A stretch of DNA of 64,000 bases from Pseudomonadota bacterium. GTDB lineage: Bacteria > Pseudomonadota > Gammaproteobacteria > Burkholderiales > Rhodocyclaceae. How positions within the stretch are numbered: position 1 is the first letter of the stretch; each line of letters begins with the position of its first letter. This document shows positions 1-9,031 of the stretch, piece after piece. The stretch covers positions 1 through 64,000 of the forward strand of contig JAFEFC010000010.1 in the NCBI GenBank assembly GCA_018240785.1, given 5' to 3'. A model generated the notes under the pieces. It did no database searches and was not told the DNA's origin. It saw only the letters and a list, made by a program, of their open reading frames with translations. Made by a program: the position numbers and the translations under genes.

Positions 1-91
1 TCCGATCGCCATGGAAGAAGGTCTGCGCTTCGCGATCCGCGAAGGTGGCCGCACCGTCGGCGCCGGCGTCGTCGCCAAGATCATCGAGTAA
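1..91 (+). CDS. tuf: Elongation factor Tu, C-terminal end (partial)
   Basis: The first 91 bases encode the last 29 residues of EF-Tu, read in the frame starting at base 2: the stretch [14 protein letters not shown], then [10 protein letters not shown] and a TAA stop. EF-Tu is the GTPase that delivers aminoacyl-tRNA to the ribosome. These residues form the end of beta-barrel domain 3; the GTPase domain lies outside the window. The position directly before rpsJ is the usual str-to-S10 junction in Betaproteobacteria. Only the tail is visible, so which tuf copy this is cannot be told. Confidence 0.95.
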   Translation, partial: PIAMEEGLRFAIREGGRTVGAGVVAKIIE

Positions 92-100
92 CACCCGCAT

Positions 101-126
101 GCGGCGGGATCAACCGGTCCCGCCGC
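101..126 (+). terminator. Hairpin between tuf and rpsJ (possible attenuator/terminator)
   Basis: A perfect 9-bp inverted repeat (GCGGCGGGA / TCCCGCCGC) with an 8-base loop lies 10 bases after the tuf stop and 31 bases before rpsJ. It is followed only by a mixed T/C tract (CTCTTTTCGCTCTTT), so it may terminate weakly, process the transcript, or attenuate entry into the ribosomal operon. The pairing is seen directly; the function is inferred. Confidence 0.55.
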
Positions 127-157
127 TCCGCTCTTTTCGCTCTTTGGAATTCGAATC

Positions 158-469
158 ATGCAGAACCAGAAAATCCGCATTCGCCTGAAAGCCTTCGACT
201 ATCGCCTGATCGACCAATCAGCGCAGGAAATCGTCGAGACGGCGAAGCGCACCGGCGCCGTCGTCCGCGGCCCCGTCCCGCTGCCGACCCGCATCGAGCG
301 TTTTGACCTGCTGCGTTCGCCGCACGTCAACAAGGCTTCCCGCGACCAGATGGAAATCCGTACGCACCAGCGCCTGATGGACATCATCGATCCGACCGAC
401 AAGACCGTCGATGCGCTGATGAAGCTCGATCTTCCTGCGGGTGTGGACGTCGAGATCAAGCTTCAGTAA
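158..469 (+). CDS. rpsJ: 30S ribosomal protein S10
   Basis: This 103-residue protein matches the full length of bacterial S10 (NusE). It starts [19 protein letters not shown] and contains the conserved RGPVPLPT loop and the [11 protein letters not shown] segment. S10 sits in the 30S head and also binds NusB in antitermination complexes and NusG in transcription-translation coupling. It is the first gene of the S10 cluster, between tuf and rplC. The 113-base gap before rplC is larger than most gaps in this cluster and holds a promoter-like element. Confidence 0.97.
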   Translation: MQNQKIRIRLKAFDYRLIDQSAQEIVETAKRTGAVVRGPVPLPTRIERFDLLRSPHVNKASRDQMEIRTHQRLMDIIDPTDKTVDALMKLDLPAGVDVEIKLQ

Positions 470-478
470 GCAGCTTGC

Positions 479-515
479 TTGCGGATTCTTGAATCAGGCC
501 GGTATAATCCGGCCT
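479..515 (+). promoter_or_regulatory. Promoter-like element and hairpin upstream of rplC
   Basis: A perfect TATAAT (503-508) is preceded at 18 bases by TTGCGG (479-484), resembling a sigma-70 promoter. The TATAAT is exactly the 6-base loop of a perfect 7-bp hairpin (AGGCCGG / CCGGCCT, 496-515) followed by a T-rich stretch, so the same bases could act as promoter in DNA and hairpin in RNA. Start sites have not been mapped; the role is inferred. Confidence 0.5.
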
Positions 516-582
516 TTGTGCCTTTTGGCGCATTAATCAGTGTGACCCCCGGTCAATCGCAACCGGGATTCAGGAGAAAAAA

Positions 583-1221
583 ATGAGTCTAGGCCTTGTA
601 GGGCGCAAGGTCGGCATGACTCGCATCTTCGCCGAGGATGGCAGTTCCATCCCGGTGACGGTGCTTGACGTGTCCGACAATCGCGTTTCCCAGATCAAGA
701 CGCCTGATACCGACGGTTACTCCGCGGTTCAGGTGGCATTCGGCAAGCGCCGTGCCAGCCGTATCACCAAGCCAGTGGCGGGTCATCTTGCCAAGGCGGC
801 GGTTGAGCCGGCGCGCGGCCTGAAGGAATTCCGCGTCGATGCCGAACAGCTCGCTTCGCTTAAAGCGGGCGATGCGGTTGGCGCCGACCTGTTCCAGGTT
901 GGACAAAAGGTTGACGTGACCGGTGTCACCATCGGCAAGGGCTTCTCGGGTCCGATCAAGCGTCACAACTTCTCGTCGAACCGTGCCTCGCACGGTAACT
1001 CGATTTCCCATAACTCCCCGGGCTCCATCGGCATGGCGCAGGACCCGGGTCGAGTGTTCCCAGGTAAGCGCATGGCCGGCCAGTACGGCAACGTGCAGCG
1101 CACCACCCTGGGGCTGGAAATCGTTCGTGTTGATTCCGAGCGTCAGTTGCTGCTGGTCAAGGGTGCGGTGCCGGGGTCCAAGGGTGGCGACGTCGTCGTG
1201 CGTCCTGCGATCAAGGCGTAA
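583..1221 (+). CDS. rplC: 50S ribosomal protein L3
   Basis: A 212-residue protein of normal L3 length. It carries the long internal loop that reaches toward the peptidyl-transferase centre ([20 protein letters not shown], then [14 protein letters not shown]) and ends in a basic tail. L3 is an early 50S assembly protein bound near the 3' end of 23S rRNA. A clear CAGGAG ribosome binding site lies 6 bases before the ATG. It is followed after 14 bases by rplD and is the first gene after the 470-582 promoter-like region. Confidence 0.97.
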   Translation: MSLGLVGRKVGMTRIFAEDGSSIPVTVLDVSDNRVSQIKTPDTDGYSAVQVAFGKRRASRITKPVAGHLAKAAVEPARGLKEFRVDAEQLASLKAGDAVGADLFQVGQKVDVTGVTIGKGFSGPIKRHNFSSNRASHGNSISHNSPGSIGMAQDPGRVFPGKRMAGQYGNVQRTTLGLEIVRVDSERQLLLVKGAVPGSKGGDVVVRPAIKA

Positions 1222-1235
1222 GGAGCTAGCCCGCA

Positions 1236-1856
1236 ATGGAACTCAAACTGTTGAATGATCAGGGTCAGGCTGCGTCGACGCTGCAGGCGTCGGATGCCCT
1301 GTTTGGCCGTGAGTACAACGAAGCCCTCGTGCATCAGGTCGTGACCGCCTACATGGCGAACGCGCGTTCGGGTAACCGCAAGCAGAAGGGGCGTTCGGAG
1401 ATCGCGAAGTCGACGCGCAAGCCGTTCCGCCAGAAGGGTACGGGCAACGCGCGTGCCGGTATGGCGTCGAGCCCGCTGTGGCGCGGGGGTGGCAAGATCT
1501 TCCCGAACACGCCTGACGAGAACTTCTCGCAGAAGGTGAACCGCAAGATGTATCGCGCTGGCGTCGCGGCCATCCTGTCGCAACTGGCGCGTGAAGATCG
1601 TCTCGCCGTCGTGGATAGCTTCAGCATCGAGGCGCCGAAGACTCGGCTGCTGTCGCAAAAGCTGAAGGGTATGGGTCTGGATTCCGTTCTGGTCATCACC
1701 GATCAGATCGACGAGAACCTGTTCCTGTCCTCGCGCAATCTGCACCAGGTGCTGGTGCTCGAGGTTCAGGAGGCCGATCCGGTGTCGCTGGTTCGCTTCC
1801 CGAAGGTGATCGTCACCAAGGGTGCGCTGGCGAAGATGGAGGAAGTGTGGCAATGA
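1236..1856 (+). CDS. rplD: 50S ribosomal protein L4
   Basis: A 206-residue L4, with the globular domain and the extended basic loop ([20 protein letters not shown], then GTGNARAG, about residues 46-76) that lines the peptide exit tunnel. In E. coli L4 also represses its own operon by binding the S10 leader; whether that control exists here cannot be told, since no matching leader was recognised. The stop overlaps the rplW start as ATGA, so the two are probably translationally coupled. Confidence 0.97.
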   Translation: MELKLLNDQGQAASTLQASDALFGREYNEALVHQVVTAYMANARSGNRKQKGRSEIAKSTRKPFRQKGTGNARAGMASSPLWRGGGKIFPNTPDENFSQKVNRKMYRAGVAAILSQLAREDRLAVVDSFSIEAPKTRLLSQKLKGMGLDSVLVITDQIDENLFLSSRNLHQVLVLEVQEADPVSLVRFPKVIVTKGALAKMEEVWQ

Positions 1857-2158
1857 GCGCGATCAGTCAGGAACGTCTGCTGCAGGTGCTGCTCGCCCCG
1901 CAGGTTTCGGAGAAGGCGACCTATATCGCCGACAAGAACGAGCAGGTGGTGTTCAAGGTGGCCGCCGATGCAACCAAGCCTGAAGTGAAGGCTGCCGTCG
2001 AGCAGCTCTTCAAGGTGCAGGTCGAGTCGGTGAACGTTGCCAACGTCAAGGGTAAGTCCAAGCGTTTCGGCGGCATGATGGGTCGCCGCAAGAACTGGAA
2101 GAAGGCTTTCGTCTGCCTGAAGCCCGGCCAGGAAATCAATTTTGCGGCTGGGGAGTGA
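1853..2158 (+). CDS. rplW: 50S ribosomal protein L23
   Basis: A 101-residue L23 at the exit of the peptide tunnel, where it docks trigger factor and SRP. The start chosen is ATG 1853, giving [20 protein letters not shown], because GGAGG at 1838-1842 is well placed for it. A GTG two codons upstream (1847) is in frame but too close to that site. The ATG overlaps the rplD stop by 3 bases. The conserved KGKSKRFG...RRKNWKKA segment near the end supports the family. Confidence 0.96.
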   Translation: MSAISQERLLQVLLAPQVSEKATYIADKNEQVVFKVAADATKPEVKAAVEQLFKVQVESVNVANVKGKSKRFGGMMGRRKNWKKAFVCLKPGQEINFAAGE

Positions 2159-2164
2159 TAAGTC

Positions 2165-2992
2165 ATGGCACTGGTAAAACTCAAGCCTACCTCCGCCGGC
2201 CGTCGTGGCATGGTGAAGGTCGTCAACCCGGATCTGCACAAGGGTCGTCCCTTTGCGGGCCTGGTTGAGAAGAAGTCAAAGAATGCGGGTCGCAACAACA
2301 ACGGCCGCATCACGATGCGTCACCAGGGTGGTGGCCACAAGCAGCACTATCGCATGGTCGATTTCCGTCGCAACAAGGACGGCATCCCGGCGAAGGTCGA
2401 GCGGATCGAGTACGACCCGAACCGTTCGGCTCACATCGCGCTGCTGTGCTACGCCGACGGTGAACGTCGCTACATCATCGCGCCGCGCGGCGTGGAAGTC
2501 GGTCACCAGCTCATGAGCGGTTCCGAGGCGCCGATCCGGGCCGGCAATGCGCTGCCGATCCGCAATATCCCGGTCGGTTCGACGATTCATTGCATCGAGA
2601 TGGCTCCGGGCAAGGGCGCGCAGATTGCGCGCGCCGCCGGCACCTCGGTTCAACTGCTTGCGCGTGAGGGCGTGTATGCCCAGCTCCGCCTGCGGTCCGG
2701 CGAGATTCGTCGCGTGCACATCGAGTGCCGCGCGACCATCGGTGAAGTGGGGAACGAGGAGCACAGCCTGCGCAAGATCGGCAAGGCAGGTGCGAACCGC
2801 TGGCGCGGTATCCGCCCGACGGTCCGTGGTGTGGCGATGAACCCGGTCGATCACCCGCACGGTGGTGGCGAGGGTCGCACCGGCGAGGCGCGTGAGCCTG
2901 TGAGCCCGTGGGGCACGCCGGCCAAGGGTTATCGTACGCGCAGCAACAAGCGCACCGATAACATGATCGTGCAGCGTCGTCACAAGCGTTAA
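2165..2992 (+). CDS. rplB: 50S ribosomal protein L2
   Basis: A 275-residue L2, full length. It contains the hallmark [18 protein letters not shown] segment near the C-terminus, whose central histidine lies close to the peptidyl-transferase centre, and ends in the usual basic tail. L2 is a primary 23S rRNA binder required for subunit joining. It follows rplW by 6 bases and precedes rpsS by 10, with the S10-operon order unchanged. Confidence 0.98.
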   Translation: MALVKLKPTSAGRRGMVKVVNPDLHKGRPFAGLVEKKSKNAGRNNNGRITMRHQGGGHKQHYRMVDFRRNKDGIPAKVERIEYDPNRSAHIALLCYADGERRYIIAPRGVEVGHQLMSGSEAPIRAGNALPIRNIPVGSTIHCIEMAPGKGAQIARAAGTSVQLLAREGVYAQLRLRSGEIRRVHIECRATIGEVGNEEHSLRKIGKAGANRWRGIRPTVRGVAMNPVDHPHGGGEGRTGEAREPVSPWGTPAKGYRTRSNKRTDNMIVQRRHKR

Positions 2993-3002
2993 GGGGTAAC
3001 AG

Positions 3003-3278
3003 ATGGCACGTTCTATCAAGAAAGGCCCGTTCGTCGACGCGCACCTCCTGAAGAGGATTGACGCGGCCCGGGCAAGCAACGACAAGCGCCCGATCAAGAC
3101 CTGGTCGCGTCGTTCCACCGTCCTGCCGGATTTTGTCGGCCTGACGATTGCCGTCCATAACGGCAAGCAGCACATCCCGGTGTACGTCACCGAAAACATG
3201 GTCGGCCACAAGCTGGGCGAGTTCGCGCTGACGCGTACCTTCAAGGGTCACGCCGCGAGCAAGAAGGCCAAGCGTTAA
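3003..3278 (+). CDS. rpsS: 30S ribosomal protein S19
   Basis: A 91-residue S19 beginning [20 protein letters not shown] and containing the [22 protein letters not shown] core and the [16 protein letters not shown] segment typical of the family. It forms a complex with S13 in the 30S head and contacts the A-site finger. It lies in the S10 cluster between rplB and rplV with short gaps of 10 and 9 bases. Confidence 0.97.
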   Translation: MARSIKKGPFVDAHLLKRIDAARASNDKRPIKTWSRRSTVLPDFVGLTIAVHNGKQHIPVYVTENMVGHKLGEFALTRTFKGHAASKKAKR

Positions 3279-3287
3279 GAGGACAAC

Positions 3288-3617
3288 ATGGAAACCAAAG
3301 CAATTCTCCGTGGTGTTCGCCTGTCGGCCCAGAAGGGCCGTCTGGTGGCCGACCTCGTGCGCGGCAAGCCGGTCGAGCAGGCGCTCAACATCCTGACGTT
3401 CTCGCCGAAGAAGGGCGCGCAGATCATCCGCAAGGTGCTGCTGTCCGCGATCGCGAACGCCGAGCACAACGACGGCGCCGATATCGACGCGCTGAAGGTG
3501 AAGACCATTCACGTCGAAGAAGGCATGACGCTCAAGCGCTTCACCGCGCGTGCGAAGGGTCGCGGCAACCGCATCCTCAAGCCGACCTGCCACGTTTATC
3601 TGACGGTTGGCGAGTAA
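3288..3617 (+). CDS. rplV: 50S ribosomal protein L22
   Basis: A 109-residue L22. The long beta-hairpin that reaches into the exit tunnel is visible near the end ([18 protein letters not shown]), the segment in which macrolide-resistance changes are known to arise in other bacteria; here it looks ordinary. An AGAGGA ribosome site precedes the ATG. Neighbours are rpsS and rpsC. Confidence 0.97.
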   Translation: METKAILRGVRLSAQKGRLVADLVRGKPVEQALNILTFSPKKGAQIIRKVLLSAIANAEHNDGADIDALKVKTIHVEEGMTLKRFTARAKGRGNRILKPTCHVYLTVGE

Positions 3618-3626
3618 GGAGTAGAT

Positions 3627-4397
3627 ATGGGTCAGAAAATTCATCCGACCGGCTTCCGGCTCGCCGTCACGCGTGACTGGGCTTCCCGCTGGTTCGCCTC
3701 GAGCCACGATTTCGCTGGCATGCTGCATGAGGATCTGAAGGTCCGTGACTATCTGAAGAAGCGCCTCGCGCACGCTTCGGTGGGTCGTGTGGTGATCGAG
3801 CGACCGGCCAAGAACGCCCGTGTGACGCTGTACAGCGCACGCCCCGGTGTGGTCATCGGCAAGAAAGGCGAGGACATCGAGGCACTCAAGCGCGATCTGC
3901 AGAAGATCGTTGGCGTGCCGGTGCACGTCAATATCGAGGAGGTGCGCAAGCCCGAGATCGACGCCAAGTTGATCGCCGACTCGATCGCCCAGCAGCTCGA
4001 GAAGCGCATCATGTTCCGCCGCGCGATGAAGCGCGCGATGCAAAACGCGATGCGTCTGGGTGCGCAGGGCATCAAGATCATGAGCTCCGGCCGCCTCAAC
4101 GGCGCCGAGATCGCCCGTACCGAGTGGTATCGCGAAGGTCGCGTGCCGCTGCACACGCTGCGTGCGAACATCGATTACGGCGTCTCGGAAGCGAAGACGA
4201 CGTACGGCATCATCGGTATCAAGGTGTGGGTGTTCAAAGGCGAGATGCTCGGCCGCAATGAGCAACCCGTGGCTGCGGAACCTGAGGCCGACAACCGCCG
4301 TGGCCGCCGTGGCGCGCCGCGCGACGGTGAAGGCCGCCCCGGTCGCCGTCCGGCCCGGCGCGGCGATGGCCGGCAAGAAGAAAGCAGGAGTGAATGA
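3627..4397 (+). CDS. rpsC: 30S ribosomal protein S3 with Arg/Gly-rich tail
   Basis: A 256-residue S3, forming part of the mRNA entry channel. The KH domain loop GKKG lies at residues 78-81, followed by the C-terminal S3 domain ([20 protein letters not shown]). The last 40 or so residues are an extra low-complexity tail rich in Arg, Gly and Pro ([20 protein letters not shown]); E. coli S3 is shorter, at 233 residues. The tail is probably disordered and RNA-binding. The stop overlaps the rplP start codon. Confidence 0.97.
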   Translation: MGQKIHPTGFRLAVTRDWASRWFASSHDFAGMLHEDLKVRDYLKKRLAHASVGRVVIERPAKNARVTLYSARPGVVIGKKGEDIEALKRDLQKIVGVPVHVNIEEVRKPEIDAKLIADSIAQQLEKRIMFRRAMKRAMQNAMRLGAQGIKIMSSGRLNGAEIARTEWYREGRVPLHTLRANIDYGVSEAKTTYGIIGIKVWVFKGEMLGRNEQPVAAEPEADNRRGRRGAPRDGEGRPGRRPARRGDGRQEESRSE

Positions 4398-4813
4398 TGC
4401 TGCAGCCGACTAGAAGGAAGTATCGTAAGGAGCAGAAGGGCCGCAACACCGGCGTCGCAACGCGCGGTGCCAAGGTCAGCTTCGGCGAGTACGGTCTGAA
4501 GGCCATCGGTCGCGGTCGACTGACCGCGCGCCAGATCGAATCGGCGCGTCGTGCGATGACCCGTCACATCAAGCGTGGCGGTCGCATCTGGATCCGTATC
4601 TTCCCGGACAAGCCGATTTCGAAGAAGCCGGCTGAAGTCCGGATGGGTAACGGCAAGGGCAACCCGGAGTATTGGGTCGCCGAGATCCAGCCGGGCAAGG
4701 TCCTCTACGAGATGGACGGCGTCGACGAAGCGCTGGCCCGTGAGGCCTTCCGCCTCGCCGCTGCGAAGCTGCCGATCGAGACCGTGTTCGTCACCCGCAT
4801 GATTGGGGCTTGA
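4397..4813 (+). CDS. rplP: 50S ribosomal protein L16
   Basis: A 138-residue L16 beginning [19 protein letters not shown], the usual N-terminus. An ATG one codon earlier (4394) is also in frame, but the second ATG gives the conserved start and overlaps the rpsC stop (TGATG). L16 organises the A-site tRNA region of the 50S and is needed late in assembly. The segment [17 protein letters not shown] is characteristic. Confidence 0.97.
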   Translation: MLQPTRRKYRKEQKGRNTGVATRGAKVSFGEYGLKAIGRGRLTARQIESARRAMTRHIKRGGRIWIRIFPDKPISKKPAEVRMGNGKGNPEYWVAEIQPGKVLYEMDGVDEALAREAFRLAAAKLPIETVFVTRMIGA

Positions 4814-4815
4814 GA

Positions 4816-5010
4816 ATGAAAGCGAGTGAACTCCGCGCGAAGAGCGCAAGTGAATTGAACCAGGAGTTGCTCGAGCTGCTGAAGGCGCAGTTTTCCCTGC
4901 GCATGCAACATGCAACTCAGCAACTCGGCAACACGAGTCAGATCGGAAAGGTGCGCCGCGACATCGCTCGCGTTCGTACCGTCCTGCGCGAGAAGGCGGG
5001 TCAGCAATGA
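4816..5010 (+). CDS. rpmC: 50S ribosomal protein L29
   Basis: A 64-residue two-helix L29 located at the tunnel exit beside L23. The start chosen is ATG 4816 ([20 protein letters not shown]); a TTG two codons earlier overlaps rplP but adds nothing conserved. The core [20 protein letters not shown] and [13 protein letters not shown] are typical. The stop overlaps the rpsQ ATG, indicating coupled translation. Confidence 0.95.
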   Translation: MKASELRAKSASELNQELLELLKAQFSLRMQHATQQLGNTSQIGKVRRDIARVRTVLREKAGQQ

Positions 5011-5276
5011 GCGAGCAAGTTGAAAAGGTTCGCCGCGCCCTGGTCGGGCGAGTGGTGAGCGACAAGATGCAGAAGACGGTGACCGTTCTGGTCGAAAGCC
5101 GGGTCAAGCACCCGCTTTACGGCAAGATCATCACCCGCTCTGCGAAGTACCATGCGCATGTCGAAGACGGCGGTGTTGGCGAAGGCGATCTGGTCGAGAT
5201 CGAGGAGTGCCGTCCGATTTCGCGCACCAAGACCTGGCGTGTGGCCAAGGTGCTTGAAAAGGCGCGTGTGATCTGA
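5007..5276 (+). CDS. rpsQ: 30S ribosomal protein S17
   Basis: An 89-residue S17 with an OB-fold, starting ATG at 5007 inside the rpmC stop. Conserved segments [20 protein letters not shown] and the [17 protein letters not shown] region identify it. It is a primary 16S rRNA binder and the last gene of the S10 unit. A 151-base gap with a strong promoter-like sequence separates it from rplN. Confidence 0.96.
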   Translation: MSEQVEKVRRALVGRVVSDKMQKTVTVLVESRVKHPLYGKIITRSAKYHAHVEDGGVGEGDLVEIEECRPISRTKTWRVAKVLEKARVI

Positions 5277-5308
5277 GTCAGCGAGCAATCGTTTTTTCGT
5301 GAAACAGC

Positions 5309-5337
5309 TTGGCGCTTCTGCGTCAGGCTGTTATACT
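5309..5337 (+). promoter_or_regulatory. Sigma-70-type promoter for the spc unit (rplN)
   Basis: TTGGCG (5309-5314) and TATACT (5332-5337) are separated by 17 bases, a near-consensus sigma-70 arrangement. It is followed by a roughly 85-base untranslated leader before rplN. It lies between rpsQ and rplN, exactly where E. coli starts its separate spc operon. Seen in sequence; transcription start not verified. Confidence 0.7.
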
Positions 5338-5427
5338 TTTTGTTTCTTGCTCCGGTGCTCGCTGGGGCATCCTGCCCTGACGGGTTCCAAGACTGACCGC
5401 GATGCGGGAGAAGTTGGAGATAAATTC

Positions 5428-5796
5428 ATGATTCAAATGCAGTCCAGGCTGGACGTGGCCGACAACACCGGCGCGCGCTCGGTGATGTGCATCAAGGTCC
5501 TGGGTGGATCCAAGCGCCGGTATGCCGGCATTGGGGACATCATCAAGGTTTCCGTGAAAGATGCCGCTCCGCGCGGTCGTGTCAAGAAGGGTGACGTCTA
5601 TAACGCTGTGGTGGTGCGTACCGCCAAGGGTGTTCGCCGTCCCGACGGTTCGCTGGTCAAGTTCGACAACAACGCGGCCGTGCTTCTCAACAACAAACTC
5701 GAGCCGATCGGGACCCGTATTTTCGGGCCGGTCACCCGCGAGCTGCGTACCGAGCGATTCATGAAGATCGTCTCGCTCGCGCCCGAAGTGCTCTGA
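5428..5796 (+). CDS. rplN: 50S ribosomal protein L14
   Basis: A 122-residue L14 starting at ATG 5428 ([20 protein letters not shown]), preceded by GGAGA. Longer in-frame starts back to 5299 exist but would run through the promoter and lack conservation. The segments [19 protein letters not shown] and FGPVTRELR are typical. L14 forms the intersubunit bridge B8 and is the binding site of the silencing factor RsfS. Confidence 0.97.
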   Translation: MIQMQSRLDVADNTGARSVMCIKVLGGSKRRYAGIGDIIKVSVKDAAPRGRVKKGDVYNAVVVRTAKGVRRPDGSLVKFDNNAAVLLNNKLEPIGTRIFGPVTRELRTERFMKIVSLAPEVL

Positions 5797-5808
5797 GGAG
5801 TCGAGCAG

Positions 5809-6126
5809 ATGAACAAGATCCGCAAGGGTGACGAGGTTGTGGTGCTGACGGGGAAGGATCGCGGTCGCCGCGGTACCGTCGTGCGCCGCGTCGATGACGA
5901 TCTGGTCGTCGTCGAGGGTGTGAATCGGGTGAAGAAGCATGTGCGCCCGAATCCGCTCAAGGGTGAAGTGGGCGGCATCGTCGAGAAAGAGATGCCGATC
6001 CAGGTTTCGAATGTCGCGCTGTTCAATCCGGCGACGCAGAAGGCTGATCGCGTCGGGATCAAGGTGCTTGAGGATGGCCGTAAGGTCCGCTTCTTCAAGT
6101 CGAACGGCGAGCTTGTGAACGCCTAA
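5809..6126 (+). CDS. rplX: 50S ribosomal protein L24
   Basis: A 105-residue L24 with an N-terminal KOW motif ([20 protein letters not shown], residues 3-22), which binds 23S rRNA domain I and initiates 50S assembly. A GAGGAG ribosome site precedes the ATG by about 10 bases. It lies 12 bases after rplN and 9 bases before the rplE start. Confidence 0.96.
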   Translation: MNKIRKGDEVVVLTGKDRGRRGTVVRRVDDDLVVVEGVNRVKKHVRPNPLKGEVGGIVEKEMPIQVSNVALFNPATQKADRVGIKVLEDGRKVRFFKSNGELVNA

Positions 6127-6135
6127 GGAGTGACG

Positions 6136-6675
6136 ATGGCTCGCTTGCAACAGATTTACAAGGACACCGTCGCGCCTGAGCTGCAGAAGCGTTTCGGTTA
6201 CAAGTCCGTGATGGAAGTGCCGCGCATCACCAAGATTACGCTGAACATGGGTGTGGGTGAGGCGGTCGGCGACAAGAAGGTTCTTGAGAACGCGCTCGGC
6301 GACATGACCAAGATCGCGGGTCAGAAGCCGGTGACGACCAAGGCTCGCAAATCCATCGCGGGTTTCAAGATCCGTGAAGGTTACCCGATCGGCTGCATGG
6401 TGACTCTGCGTGGTCCGCGCATGTTCGAGTTCCTCGATCGCCTCGTCACGATCGCCCTGCCGCGCGTGCGCGACTTCCGTGGCATCGGTGCGAAGGGCTT
6501 TGATGGTCGTGGTAACTACAACCTCGGTGTGAAGGAACAGATCATCTTCCCCGAAATCGAGTACGACAAGATCGATGCGCTGCGCGGCATGAACATCAGC
6601 ATCACGACCACGGCGAAGACCGACGAGGAAGCGCGCGCGCTGCTCGGCGCGTTCAAGTTCCCGTTCAAGAATTGA
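6136..6675 (+). CDS. rplE: 50S ribosomal protein L5
   Basis: A 179-residue L5, starting ATG 6136 ([20 protein letters not shown]) with AAGGAG upstream; a GTG at 6130 overlaps that ribosome site and is unlikely. L5 binds 5S rRNA in the central protuberance. Conserved [16 protein letters not shown] and the end GAFKFPFKN match the family, and the length equals that of E. coli L5. Confidence 0.97.
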   Translation: MARLQQIYKDTVAPELQKRFGYKSVMEVPRITKITLNMGVGEAVGDKKVLENALGDMTKIAGQKPVTTKARKSIAGFKIREGYPIGCMVTLRGPRMFEFLDRLVTIALPRVRDFRGIGAKGFDGRGNYNLGVKEQIIFPEIEYDKIDALRGMNISITTTAKTDEEARALLGAFKFPFKN

Positions 6676-6682
6676 GGGTGAT

Positions 6683-6988
6683 ATGGCGAAACTGGCTCTG
6701 ATCAACCGCGAAGAGAAGCGCGCAAAGCTGGTGGCGAAGTTCGCCGCCAAGCGCGCCGCGCTCGTCGCGCAGGTCAATGATAGCAAGCTGTCCGATGAGG
6801 AACGCATGGCTGCGCGCCTGGCGCTGCAGCAACTGCCGCGCAATGCCAATCCGACGCGTCAGCGCAATCGTTGCGCCCTTACCGGGCGTCCGCGTGGCGT
6901 GTTCCGCAAGTTCGGTCTGTGCCGCAACAAGCTGCGCGAAATCGCGTTCCGTGGCGAAGTGCCTGGCATGACCAAGGCGAGCTGGTAA
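6683..6988 (+). CDS. rpsN: 30S ribosomal protein S14 (long, zinc-independent type)
   Basis: A 101-residue S14 of the long form, as in E. coli. It has no CxxC...CxxC zinc ribbon; only two isolated cysteines remain in [19 protein letters not shown]. The conserved end [11 protein letters not shown] is present. S14 binds the 30S head together with S3 and S10. It follows rplE by 7 bases. Confidence 0.97.
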   Translation: MAKLALINREEKRAKLVAKFAAKRAALVAQVNDSKLSDEERMAARLALQQLPRNANPTRQRNRCALTGRPRGVFRKFGLCRNKLREIAFRGEVPGMTKASW

Positions 6989-7001
6989 GGAGAATCTGAA
7001 G

Positions 7002-7397
7002 ATGAGTATGTCCGATCCGATCGCCGACATGCTGACGCGCATCCGCAACGGCCAACAGGCTCAGAAGGCAAGCGTGAGCATGCCGTCCTCGAAGCTGAAG
7101 GTCGCAATCGCGAAAGTGCTGCAGGACGAAGGTTATATCGATGGTTTCTCGGTGCGCGACGAGGCTGGCAAGGCCGCTCTCGACGTCGCCCTGAAGTATT
7201 ATGCCGGCCGTCCGGTCATCGAGCGTATCGAGCGCGTCAGTCGTCCCGGTTTGCGTGTCTATAAGGGTAGCGATGACCTGCCGCGCGTGATGAACGGCCT
7301 CGGTGTTGCCATCGTGTCGACGCCGCGCGGTGTGATGACCGATCGTGCTGCCCGCGCCAGTCGTGTCGGCGGCGAAGTCATCTGCCTCGTGGCCTAA
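7002..7397 (+). CDS. rpsH: 30S ribosomal protein S8
   Basis: A 131-residue S8 starting [20 protein letters not shown]. It binds helix 21 of 16S rRNA and in E. coli represses spc-operon translation by binding a mimic of that helix near the rplE start; no attempt was made to fold such a site here. The conserved end [14 protein letters not shown] is present. Confidence 0.97.
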   Translation: MSMSDPIADMLTRIRNGQQAQKASVSMPSSKLKVAIAKVLQDEGYIDGFSVRDEAGKAALDVALKYYAGRPVIERIERVSRPGLRVYKGSDDLPRVMNGLGVAIVSTPRGVMTDRAARASRVGGEVICLVA

Positions 7398-7408
7398 GGG
7401 GGGATGCA

Positions 7409-7942
7409 ATGTCTCGTGTAGCTAAGAATCCGGTTGCGATCCCCGCTGGTGTCGAGGTTTCGATTTCGGCGTCCGAGATCTCAGTCAAGGGCCCGCTGGG
7501 CACCCTGCGCCAGGCGCTGAGCGCTGCTGTGAGCGTCGAGCGTGAAGGTGATGCGCTGCTGTGCAAGGCGCGCGACGGTGCGCCCAATGCTAATGCGCTG
7601 TCCGGAACGACGCGTGCTCTGGTGAACAACATGGTCACCGGCGTCACGCAGGGTTTTCAGCGCAAGCTCAACCTGGTGGGCGTCGGTTACCGCGCTCAGG
7701 CTCAGGGTGACAAGCTGAACCTGTCGCTGGGCTTCTCGCATCCGGTGGTTCACCAGATGCCTGCCGGCGTCAAGGTGGAAACCCCGACCCAGACCGAAAT
7801 CGTGATCAAGGGCATCGACAAGCAGCAAGTCGGCCAGGTCGCGGCTGAGGTTCGTGCCTACCGCGCTCCCGAACCCTACAAGGGCAAGGGCGTCCGTTAC
7901 TCGGACGAGGTGGTAGTGCTCAAGGAAACCAAGAAGAAGTAA
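7409..7942 (+). CDS. rplF: 50S ribosomal protein L6
   Basis: A 177-residue L6 made of two similar alpha-beta domains. It begins [19 protein letters not shown] and ends with the highly conserved [18 protein letters not shown] segment that contacts the sarcin-ricin loop region. Gaps of 11 bases on both sides (rpsH, rplR) and AAGGGG before the ATG fit the operon. Confidence 0.97.
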   Translation: MSRVAKNPVAIPAGVEVSISASEISVKGPLGTLRQALSAAVSVEREGDALLCKARDGAPNANALSGTTRALVNNMVTGVTQGFQRKLNLVGVGYRAQAQGDKLNLSLGFSHPVVHQMPAGVKVETPTQTEIVIKGIDKQQVGQVAAEVRAYRAPEPYKGKGVRYSDEVVVLKETKKK

Positions 7943-7953
7943 GGCGGTTCGTC

Positions 7954-8307
7954 ATGAACAAGAAAGAAACTCGTCTTCGCCGTGCGCGCAAAACCCGCGC
8001 CAAGCTTGCGGAGCTCAAGGCGGTCCGCCTTGCCGTGTTCCGTTCCAACTGCCACATCTACGCCCAGGTGATCTCGGGCTGCGGCTCGCGAGTGCTCGCC
8101 GCCGCCTCCACGCTCGAGCCCGAAGTGCGCGCGTCGGTCGCGAACGGCGGCAACGTCGGCGCGGCGCAAGCCGTGGGCAAGCTCATCGCCGAGCGTGCGA
8201 AGGCTGCCGGCATCGAGACGGTCGCGTTCGACCGTTCCGGTTTCCTTTATCACGGTCGCGTGAAGGCGCTGGCCGAGGCCGCCCGTGAAGGCGGTCTTAA
8301 GTTCTAA
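7954..8307 (+). CDS. rplR: 50S ribosomal protein L18
   Basis: A 117-residue L18, a 5S rRNA-binding protein of the central protuberance. The basic N-terminus ([20 protein letters not shown]) and the end [20 protein letters not shown] are diagnostic. The order rplF-rplR-rpsE is conserved. An AAGGCGG sequence precedes the ATG. Confidence 0.96.
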   Translation: MNKKETRLRRARKTRAKLAELKAVRLAVFRSNCHIYAQVISGCGSRVLAAASTLEPEVRASVANGGNVGAAQAVGKLIAERAKAAGIETVAFDRSGFLYHGRVKALAEAAREGGLKF

Positions 8308-8319
8308 GCGAGGATTCGA

Positions 8320-8844
8320 ATGGCTAAGCAGCAAACCAAGCGCCCGCAGGCCAGCGAAGAGCGTGATGACGGCCTCCGGGAGAAGATGGTCGCGATCAAC
8401 CGCGTCACCAAGGTGGTGAAGGGCGGCCGTATCCTCGGTTTTGCCGCACTGACCGTGGTCGGTGATGGCGACGGCGCCGTCGGCATGGGCAAGGGCAAGT
8501 CGCGTGAAGTTCCGGTCGCCGTGCAGAAGGCGATGGATGAGGCGCGCCGCAAGATGCGCAAGGTGTCGCTGAAGAATGGCACCCTGCAGCACACGGTGAT
8601 TGGCAAGCATGGCGCCTCGTCGGTGCTGATGCAGCCGGCGCCGAGCGGCACCGGCATCATTGCGGGCGGCCCGATGCGCGCTGTGTTCGAGGTGATGGGC
8701 GTGACCGACATCATCTGCAAGTGCATTGGTTCGTCGAACCCCTACAACGTGGTTCGCGCGACGATCAACGGCCTGATGGCGATCAACACCCCGGCGGAAA
8801 TTGCTGCCAAGCGCGGCAAGTCCGTCGAAGAGATCCTGGGGTAA
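8320..8844 (+). CDS. rpsE: 30S ribosomal protein S5
   Basis: A 174-residue S5 with the N-terminal double-stranded RNA-binding domain ([38 protein letters not shown]) and a C-terminal domain with the [20 protein letters not shown] segment. S5 contributes to decoding accuracy and mRNA unwinding at the entry channel. The loop in which spectinomycin-resistance changes are known elsewhere looks ordinary. Confidence 0.97.
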   Translation: MAKQQTKRPQASEERDDGLREKMVAINRVTKVVKGGRILGFAALTVVGDGDGAVGMGKGKSREVPVAVQKAMDEARRKMRKVSLKNGTLQHTVIGKHGASSVLMQPAPSGTGIIAGGPMRAVFEVMGVTDIICKCIGSSNPYNVVRATINGLMAINTPAEIAAKRGKSVEEILG

Positions 8845-8847
8845 GCG

Positions 8848-9030
8848 ATGTCCGACAAGAAGATCAAGGTCACGCTCGTCAAGAGCGTGATCGGCACCAA
8901 GCAGTCGCACCGCGCCACGGTTCGTGGTCTGGGGCTGCGTCGACTGAACCACACCGTTGAGCTTGCCGATACCCCCGAGGTGCGCGGCATGGTCAACAAG
9001 GTGTCTTACCTCGTGAAGTGTGAGGGTTGA
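8848..9030 (+). CDS. rpmD: 50S ribosomal protein L30
   Basis: A 60-residue L30 ([50 protein letters not shown]). This short protein is present in most but not all bacteria. The start is 3 bases after the rpsE stop. The stop is directly followed by TATG, giving the rplO start. Confidence 0.96.
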   Translation: MSDKKIKVTLVKSVIGTKQSHRATVRGLGLRRLNHTVELADTPEVRGMVNKVSYLVKCEG

Positions 9031-9031
9031 T

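Noticed and set aside
5299-5427. N-terminal extension of L14
   Set aside because: The open frame covers the promoter region and has no L14-like sequence; ATG 5428 gives the family N-terminus.
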